Source of the DNA: Luteolibacter ambystomatis
GTDB taxonomy: Bacteria > Verrucomicrobiota > Verrucomicrobiia > Verrucomicrobiales > Akkermansiaceae
Length of the DNA: 64,000 nucleotides
Reading direction: 5' to 3'
NCBI RefSeq assembly: GCF_018137965.1
Contig: NZ_CP073100.1
Location: forward strand, 2,170,001-2,234,000
Positions 58,869 through 64,000 of the stretch are shown here, piece after piece. The translations under genes and the position numbers were made by a program. Every line of letters begins with the position of its first letter. Position 1 is the first letter of the stretch. The notes under the pieces were generated by a model, which saw nothing but the letters and a program-made list of their open reading frames with translations, was not told where the DNA came from and made no database searches.

Positions 58869-60587
58869 TCAATGCGCCGTCTGGATCCGCCCCAGCCGTG
58901 CCTCGCGCAGCGCGGCGGACTGGATCCTCCCCGCGAACCTCCGCGCGTTCGCGGGATCGGTCGCCATGTAGTAATCGGCGATGCGGTCCAGCGCTCCATC
59001 ACGGGTGGGACCGGAGGGAAGATCGTTCACCCAGGAGATGGCCGCGTTCTCATCGGTGCGCAGCCAATAGCCGGCCACCGTCCGGGCCTCGTCGATGCGG
59101 GCCGGACTCTCCGGTTGTGCCGCCACCCACGCCGCGGCGTCCTGCGGACGATTGTCGGCCCAGCGGTTCACGATGCTGTCCAGCACGATGTTCCGGAAAT
59201 CCGCATCGACCAGACCGTCCGCCCACGCCAGCGCCGCGCCGACATCGTTCTGCACCCACAGCGGAATGACCCCGAGAATCGCCGCAGGCTGCTCGGTCTC
59301 CGGCAGCGAGAGCACGAAGGCACTCGCCGCGGCCGGGTCCGCCAACGCCCAGAAGGACAGCGCGCCCTGGATCGCCTCCACGCGCACCACCTGATCCTCT
59401 GGAAACGATGCCGCCCAGCGCGTGGCCGCTTCCGGATCGGTGCGGGCCCAGGCCGAAGCCATCGCCAGATAGGCGGTATTCCGCGCGCTGTCGCTGGCCA
59501 GCGTATCGACCCAGGTGTAACCCGCCACCGGATCGGAAGCCGCCAGCACCGTGGCCAGTTGCGCCGCCGCCGCATTCTGCACGGGACCGGGCGGCATCGC
59601 GAAAACATGCGCCCGCGCCTGCTCCGGACTTTCGAGACTCCAGACATCCAGAAGATTCCGGATCGCCGAGGCGCGCAGGCCTTCATCGGAAATCGTGCCG
59701 ACCCACGCAAGCGCGGCATCCACATCCCGGGCCGCCAGCGCGCGGATCAATCCCAGCGCCGCCTCGCCGCGGACCACGCCGGCAGGCAGGCTCTCCACCA
59801 CGCCACGGGCGGCCAGTGGATCGAGTTCGATCAAGCGGCGCAGCGCCTGCGTCAGCACGCGGTCGTGCGCTTCACCGGACAACCACGTGTCCGCGAGGCC
59901 GATCACCTTGGCCGGGTCCTGGGTGGAAAGTGCGGCCAGCACCGTTTCCAGCGCCACCTCGCGACCTTCCTCCAACGGCAGCGCCATCGCCCAATCCAGC
60001 GCGGCCTTGGAATCATTCACCGCCCAACCGGACAGCAGCGCGCGCAGCGCATTCGCCCTCGCCCCGCCGTCCGGCACGCGGTCCAACATCGCCGCAGCCT
60101 GCACGGGATCATCCTTCACGAAGCGCGCGAACAAGGTGTGATAGAGAATCCACTCCTCCGGAGAAGCCGTCATTTCCCGGGCGAGATCCAGTGCCCGTTG
60201 TGGTTCCTTCTCCGCAATCCCGCCGATCACGATCAGCAGGCCGTTCGTGTACTCCGCGCCGCGTGGCACGGTGCGGAGAAACGCCAGCGCGGCCTCCGGA
60301 TCGCGCTGGAACCATTCGCGCAACACCCGCCCGAACTCCTCCGAGCGCGCCGATGGATCGGTGCCATCCAGAATACCGCGCAGTTCTTCCGAGCGATCCT
60401 TCGCCACCAGACTGCCTGATGAAACGGTGGCCTTGTGGCGGATCGTAGCAACCTCTCCGACCGGGACGGTGGAAGCATCCGCCTTTTTGTTAGAGCCGGC
60501 ATGCGAGCGCCATACGACCCGTCCCACAAGGATCAAGCCAACAACAGTCAGCAGCAGGACGAGAAAGACGGAAAGGCGGCGGTTCAT
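58869..60587 (-). CDS. Secreted or membrane-anchored helical-repeat protein
   Basis: 572 residues from MNRRLSVFLVLLLTVVGLIL, a signal anchor. After a basic/polar linker, about 14 repeats of 33-36 residues run to the C-terminus with the pattern DP..A..W...LP.......A...V...W......, for example DPAAASAFVLSLPE, DPEAATRWAASFPEDQVVR, DPEKV-like DPAKVIGLADTWLSG. This is an alpha-solenoid of HEAT/TPR-like character. It is very common in Verrucomicrobiota but of unknown function. It is likely periplasmic. Its start follows the secreted nuclease gene by 62 bp. Confidence 0.8.
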   Translation of the reverse strand: MNRRLSVFLVLLLTVVGLILVGRVVWRSHAGSNKKADASTVPVGEVATIRHKATVSSGSLVAKDRSEELRGILDGTDPSARSEEFGRVLREWFQRDPEAALAFLRTVPRGAEYTNGLLIVIGGIAEKEPQRALDLAREMTASPEEWILYHTLFARFVKDDPVQAAAMLDRVPDGGARANALRALLSGWAVNDSKAALDWAMALPLEEGREVALETVLAALSTQDPAKVIGLADTWLSGEAHDRVLTQALRRLIELDPLAARGVVESLPAGVVRGEAALGLIRALAARDVDAALAWVGTISDEGLRASAIRNLLDVWSLESPEQARAHVFAMPPGPVQNAAAAQLATVLAASDPVAGYTWVDTLASDSARNTAYLAMASAWARTDPEAATRWAASFPEDQVVRVEAIQGALSFWALADPAAASAFVLSLPETEQPAAILGVIPLWVQNDVGAALAWADGLVDADFRNIVLDSIVNRWADNRPQDAAAWVAAQPESPARIDEARTVAGYWLRTDENAAISWVNDLPSGPTRDGALDRIADYYMATDPANARRFAGRIQSAALREARLGRIQTAH

Positions 60588-60649
60588 GAACCCATGGCAA
60601 AGCAGCGCCCCCTCCGGCAAGGGATCCGGAGAGGACGCCGCCGGATGAA

Positions 60650-62245
60650 TCAGTTGTTGCGGGGAGTCACGCTGCCGGCTGTGAAGTCGGCGGCATTGTC
60701 ATTGGTATCCGTGGCACCGGCACCCGCGCGCAGGTCGGATGTGGTGGCGCTCGGAGTGGGAGCCGCACCGGAACCTTCATAGGCATTCGCGGTGCCGTAG
60801 CCCACGAAGTCCACCACTGCGGACGAACCCACCGGATTGCTCGTGGTGAGGAGCGTCTGGGTGTTGGTCAGGGCGACCTTCCCGGCGGAGGCGGACATGC
60901 TGATGGAACCGGTGGCCTGCGGCGTCGGCAGGTTGGTGGTGCCCCCCGTGCCTGCGGCTTCCTGGATCAGGTAGTAGTGGCCCGGCTGGAGGGTGCCGCT
61001 CAGGTTGGTGGCGGCCCATGAGCTGCCCGTGGAGCTGGCGTACTGCACCGCGTAGGTGGCGAGGTTCACCGCGGTCGAGCCGCCGTTGTAGAGCTCGATG
61101 AAGTCGTTCTTGTAGGTCGCGCCGCTGTTGCCACCACCACCGTACACCTGGCTGATGCGGACGCCGCCGCTGCCACCGCCACCGCTGGTCACGGTGAAGC
61201 TGGAGGCGCTGGTCGCCACACCGCCGGGAGCGGTCACGCTGATCGTGCCGCTGGTCGCGCCGGACGGCACGGTGGTGGTGATCTGCGAGGACGAGTTCAC
61301 CGTGAACGAGGCCGCGGTGCCATTGAATGAAACCGCCGAGGCGGAAGTGAAGCCCGCACCGCTGATGGTGACGCTGGTGCCCACCGGACCACTGGACGGA
61401 GTGAAGCTGGAGATGGAAGTGGTGACCGCGCCATCCACCTTCGCGCGCAGCACGGAGGCCACGCTGGCAGGCAGCGCGGTGAAGAAGGTGTAGCCGGTAT
61501 CCGCCTGGAGCTGGTTGACGGACGTGACATAGTTCGTCCACGGATCATTGCGGACGCCGGCGATGTTCGGGATCTTCAGTGCGATCACGCGGGTGGCCGT
61601 GGTGATGCGGCTCAGCGCGGTGCCGCTGCCCGGCGGGACGATCACCGCGATCTTCCACGTATAGCCGGGGATGGAGGCCTTGCCGCTCGGCTGGATGCGG
61701 GAGCCGGTGAAAAGGCTGGGACCGGAGGTGATCAGCAGCTCGTTGCCGGACTGCGCCTGGCTCTGGCAATAGGCCTCGAAGCTCTGCCACACGCCCTGGT
61801 TGTTGTCCGGGGTCTGAGGGATGATGTTCGACATGTAGAACACCAGCAGGTTGTTCGCGCTGGTGTCCGTGCGGTCGTAGGACGGGCACATGTGGCCGCG
61901 GTCGTAGCCGGAGTTCGTGTAGTCGCCGGTGACCAGACGGTAGAAGGTTGTCGGCAGCGCGGTGTCCTGGTAGAAGGAGCTGGAACGGCCGGCGGTGCCG
62001 ATGTCAGGCCCGGTCAGGTCCCAGCTCACCCACGTCGACTGGCCGTAGGTGTCGCTGTAGTCGATGGCATCCACCGTGCGCTGGAGCAGGTAGTGGCTGT
62101 GGTTGCTGGAATCCGCCGTGGCGCCGGAGGGATTGCCGAGTTGCATCTGCAGGGCCGTGCTGATCGTCGCCTGCGCGCCGGAGGGCGCGAGCGCGAGAGT
62201 GGCCAGCAGGCCGAGGGATCGCTTCAAATGGGATGAACGCTTCAT
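60650..62245 (-). CDS. Secreted DNA/RNA non-specific endonuclease with IPT/TIG and lamin-tail domains
   Basis: 531 residues with a signal peptide (ending SGAQA). Residues about 45-275 are a beta-beta-alpha metal nuclease with catalytic His118 in the DRGH motif (YDRGHMCPSYDRT) and the Asn-containing YMSNIIPQTPDNNQGVW. An IPT/TIG sandwich (about 290-370, PSSGPVGTSVTISGAGFTSA) and a lamin-tail domain (about 375-520, ISQVYGGGGNSGATYKNDFI, ELYNGGSTAVNLATY) follow. It should degrade extracellular nucleic acid for nutrition or release. No cognate immunity gene is visible, as expected for an exported nuclease. Confidence 0.92.
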   Translation of the reverse strand: MKRSSHLKRSLGLLATLALAPSGAQATISTALQMQLGNPSGATADSSNHSHYLLQRTVDAIDYSDTYGQSTWVSWDLTGPDIGTAGRSSSFYQDTALPTTFYRLVTGDYTNSGYDRGHMCPSYDRTDTSANNLLVFYMSNIIPQTPDNNQGVWQSFEAYCQSQAQSGNELLITSGPSLFTGSRIQPSGKASIPGYTWKIAVIVPPGSGTALSRITTATRVIALKIPNIAGVRNDPWTNYVTSVNQLQADTGYTFFTALPASVASVLRAKVDGAVTTSISSFTPSSGPVGTSVTISGAGFTSASAVSFNGTAASFTVNSSSQITTTVPSGATSGTISVTAPGGVATSASSFTVTSGGGGSGGVRISQVYGGGGNSGATYKNDFIELYNGGSTAVNLATYAVQYASSTGSSWAATNLSGTLQPGHYYLIQEAAGTGGTTNLPTPQATGSISMSASAGKVALTNTQTLLTTSNPVGSSAVVDFVGYGTANAYEGSGAAPTPSATTSDLRAGAGATDTNDNAADFTAGSVTPRNN

Positions 62246-62352
62246 GTCTTCAGGGATGGTCCGGACCATGGAAAGATCCGGCACCATTCTACCTGCCTAA
62301 CAGAAGCCGCGCCGTGAAGAGGGACGAGGAAACGGATTCGTGACAAGGGCGA

Positions 62353-64000
62353 TCAATGCGCCGCGAGCCAGTTGTCTCCGGTGCCCGCTTCCACCTCCAC
62401 CGGCACGTCACCCGGCAGCGGCAGGGCGTGGCGCATGGCGTCAAGGATCTTCGGAACCAGTTCGTCCTTCTCGTCCAGAGCGAGGTCGAACACCAGTTCG
62501 TCATGCACCTGGAGCAGCATCCGCGTTTTGTACGATCCTTCCCGTAGCATGGCGTCGATGCGGATCATCGCGAGCTTGATCATGTCCGCGGACGTACCCT
62601 GGATCGGCGTGTTGATCGCGGCGCGCTCGGCATTGCCGCGGATGCTCTGGTTGCCGGAAGCGAGGTCCGGCAGCGAACGGCGGCGGCCGGTGAGCGTCTC
62701 CACCTGGCAGGTTTCGCGCGCTTCCGTGACCGTGCGGTCCATGAACTCCCGGATCGCCGGATACTCGCGGAAATAAGCATCGATAATCGAGGCGGCCTCG
62801 GCCCGTGGAATCGAAAGCCGCTGGCTCAGGCCGAAGGCGGAGATACCGTAGATGATGCCGAAGTTCACCATCTTCGCGGTGCTGCGCATCTCACGGGTGA
62901 CGTGGCCTTCCTCAACTCCAAACACCTTCGCAGCGGTGGCGGTGTGGATGTCCAGGTTGCGGCGGAACGCATCCGACATCGAGGTATCGCCGGAAAGGCC
63001 CGCCATCACCCGCAGCTCGATCTGCGAGTAGTCGCACGACAACAAGGTGAAGCCTTCACGCGGAACAAAAGCCTTGCGGATGCTGCGGCCCGCTTCCGAA
63101 CGGATCGGGATGTTCTGGAGGTTCGGATCGGTGGAGGCAAGGCGCCCCGTCGCCGCCACGAGCTGGTGGAAGGTGGTGTGGATGCGACCGGTTTCCGCGA
63201 CGATGTACTTCGGCAGCGCGTCAAGGTAGGTGGACTTCAGCTTGGTCGCCTCGCGCCACGCGAGGATGTCCGCGATGATCGGGTGCTTGCCTTCCAAGGT
63301 CAGCAACGTCGCTTCATCGGTCTTGTATTGGCCGGTCTTGGTTTTCTTCGCCTTGTCCACCAAGCCGAGCCGGTCGAAGAGCACCTCGCCGAGTTGCTTC
63401 GGCGAGCCGAGATTGAAATCGCCGCCCGCATGATTGCGGATCGAAACGGCAAGCTCGTCGATGCGGGTCTGGAGTTCCGCACCGATCGTGCCCAGAGCGT
63501 TCGGATTCACTGCGATGCCCTCCATCTCCATCGCCACCAGCACCGGCAGAAGCTTGCCCTCGATATCGCGATACACCGCTTCCTGGCCGGACGCGGCGAG
63601 CAGCGGACGCAGATGCTGCGCGAGTTGGAAAGTCACATCGGCATCCTCGGCAGCGTATTCCGCCAGCACCGCGAGCGGGATCGCAGTCATGTCGAGCTCC
63701 TTGGACACCTTCTTCTCTGCCGCGAAAGCGAACAAGTCCCCCGCCCCGTCATCCGCCGGTGCCGCGGGCAGCGCGGTGGCGATATCCTTCAACTTCACCG
63801 GCGTGTAACCGAGCAGCGTTTCCGAAAGGTAATCCATGCCATGGCGGCGTTCCGGAGCCACCAGCGAATCCACCAGCATCGTATCGAAGAACGGACCTTC
63901 CACGCGGATGCCGTGATGCAGCAGCACGGAGAGATCGTACTTCAGGTTGTGCCCGATCTTCTCCGCGGAGGAGGTCAGCACTTCCTTCAGCGGCGCATGC
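62353..64000 (-). CDS. polA: DNA polymerase I (3' part of gene, cut by window edge)
   Basis: About 549 residues are visible; the frame runs past the right edge as HAPLKEVLTSSAEKI. The visible part starts inside the 3'-5' exonuclease domain, with HNLKYD and YAAEDADVTF preserving Exo II and III residues, so proofreading is probably active. The polymerase domain shows motif A DYSQIELRVMA, motif B RSTAKMVNFGIIYG and motif C QVHDE, all intact. The 5'-3' flap nuclease domain would lie beyond the edge. It fills gaps in replication and in the excision repair that UvrC starts. Confidence 0.97.
   Translation of the reverse strand, partial: HAPLKEVLTSSAEKIGHNLKYDLSVLLHHGIRVEGPFFDTMLVDSLVAPERRHGMDYLSETLLGYTPVKLKDIATALPAAPADDGAGDLFAFAAEKKVSKELDMTAIPLAVLAEYAAEDADVTFQLAQHLRPLLAASGQEAVYRDIEGKLLPVLVAMEMEGIAVNPNALGTIGAELQTRIDELAVSIRNHAGGDFNLGSPKQLGEVLFDRLGLVDKAKKTKTGQYKTDEATLLTLEGKHPIIADILAWREATKLKSTYLDALPKYIVAETGRIHTTFHQLVAATGRLASTDPNLQNIPIRSEAGRSIRKAFVPREGFTLLSCDYSQIELRVMAGLSGDTSMSDAFRRNLDIHTATAAKVFGVEEGHVTREMRSTAKMVNFGIIYGISAFGLSQRLSIPRAEAASIIDAYFREYPAIREFMDRTVTEARETCQVETLTGRRRSLPDLASGNQSIRGNAERAAINTPIQGTSADMIKLAMIRIDAMLREGSYKTRMLLQVHDELVFDLALDEKDELVPKILDAMRHALPLPGDVPVEVEAGTGDNWLAAH

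Noticed and set aside
60650..62245. Contact-dependent toxin with immunity gene
   Set aside because: No immunity-like gene follows, no toxin-delivery domains are present, and the architecture fits a nutritional or matrix nuclease.

Overview
The window is high-GC DNA that reads like a member of the Verrucomicrobiota, probably close to Luteolibacter and other Verrucomicrobiaceae. This is inferred from gene content; no rRNA gene is present. The signs are two PEP-CTERM proteins ending in Arg tracts, Tat-secreted intradiol dioxygenases, a PL8 lyase and a GH35 galactosidase, and secreted coiled-coil proteins of a kind common in that phylum. The backbone is chromosomal housekeeping DNA. I see no phage, integrase, transposase, CRISPR array or plasmid gene.

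Layout. 1-2915 (minus) is the 5' part of a huge secreted haemagglutinin-like repeat protein, cut by the left edge. 3392-3481 is tRNA-Ser(GCU). 3.6-9.6 kb holds a lipoprotein, a MarR regulator, pgeF-ispE, a secreted coiled-coil protein, a divergent DUF2917/MocR pair with three operator-like repeats, and an SRPBCC protein. 9.9-15.5 kb is tig-clpP-clpX, with a small unknown gene and an acyltransferase inserted between clpP and clpX. 15.6-23.4 kb holds an S41 protease, tsaD, a HAD phosphatase, an OmpA-like anchored protein, a prepilin peptidase and the CCA-adding enzyme. 23.4-34.4 kb holds a PL8 lyase, a VOC protein, a fused AhbA/AhbB-like protein, an outer-membrane protein, a left-handed beta-helix protein, phoB-phoR, a SYLF lipoprotein and a stand-alone PstS. 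34.6-38.3 kb holds uvrC, a FixJ-like regulator with Glu at the phosphoacceptor position, small membrane proteins and a 725-bp gene-free, hairpin-rich stretch. 38.3-44.4 kb is exbB-exbD-TPR convergent with a two-component system. 44.7-54.4 kb holds the tandem dioxygenases, a zinc-ribbon membrane protein, a PEP-CTERM protein, a metallopeptidase, an SDR, an exonuclease-ligase fusion and an ECF sigma/anti-sigma pair. 54.3-64 kb holds the GH35/PEP-CTERM pair, lipoprotein and repeat proteins, a secreted nuclease and the 3' part of polA, cut by the right edge.

How the genes work together. Protein quality control is clustered (trigger factor, ClpP, ClpX, S41 protease). Envelope energy and trafficking is represented by ExbB/ExbD plus a large TPR protein. 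Phosphate sensing is represented by PhoB/PhoR and a nearby PstS without PstCAB. Polysaccharide use is represented by PL8 and GH35. The most distinctive locus is 52.7-58.2 kb: an ECF sigma factor, a membrane anti-sigma factor whose periplasmic part looks like a carbohydrate-binding jelly-roll, a GH35 enzyme with an N-terminal domain of similar pattern, and a PEP-CTERM protein consisting of little else. I infer a sugar-sensing surface system.

Repeats are unusually informative. A ~110-bp three-hairpin element occurs five times, all in the same orientation. Four inverted-repeat elements sit directly upstream of clpP, tsaD, the prepilin peptidase and a response regulator, where they falsely extend the reading frames. 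Three other palindromic elements occur once each.
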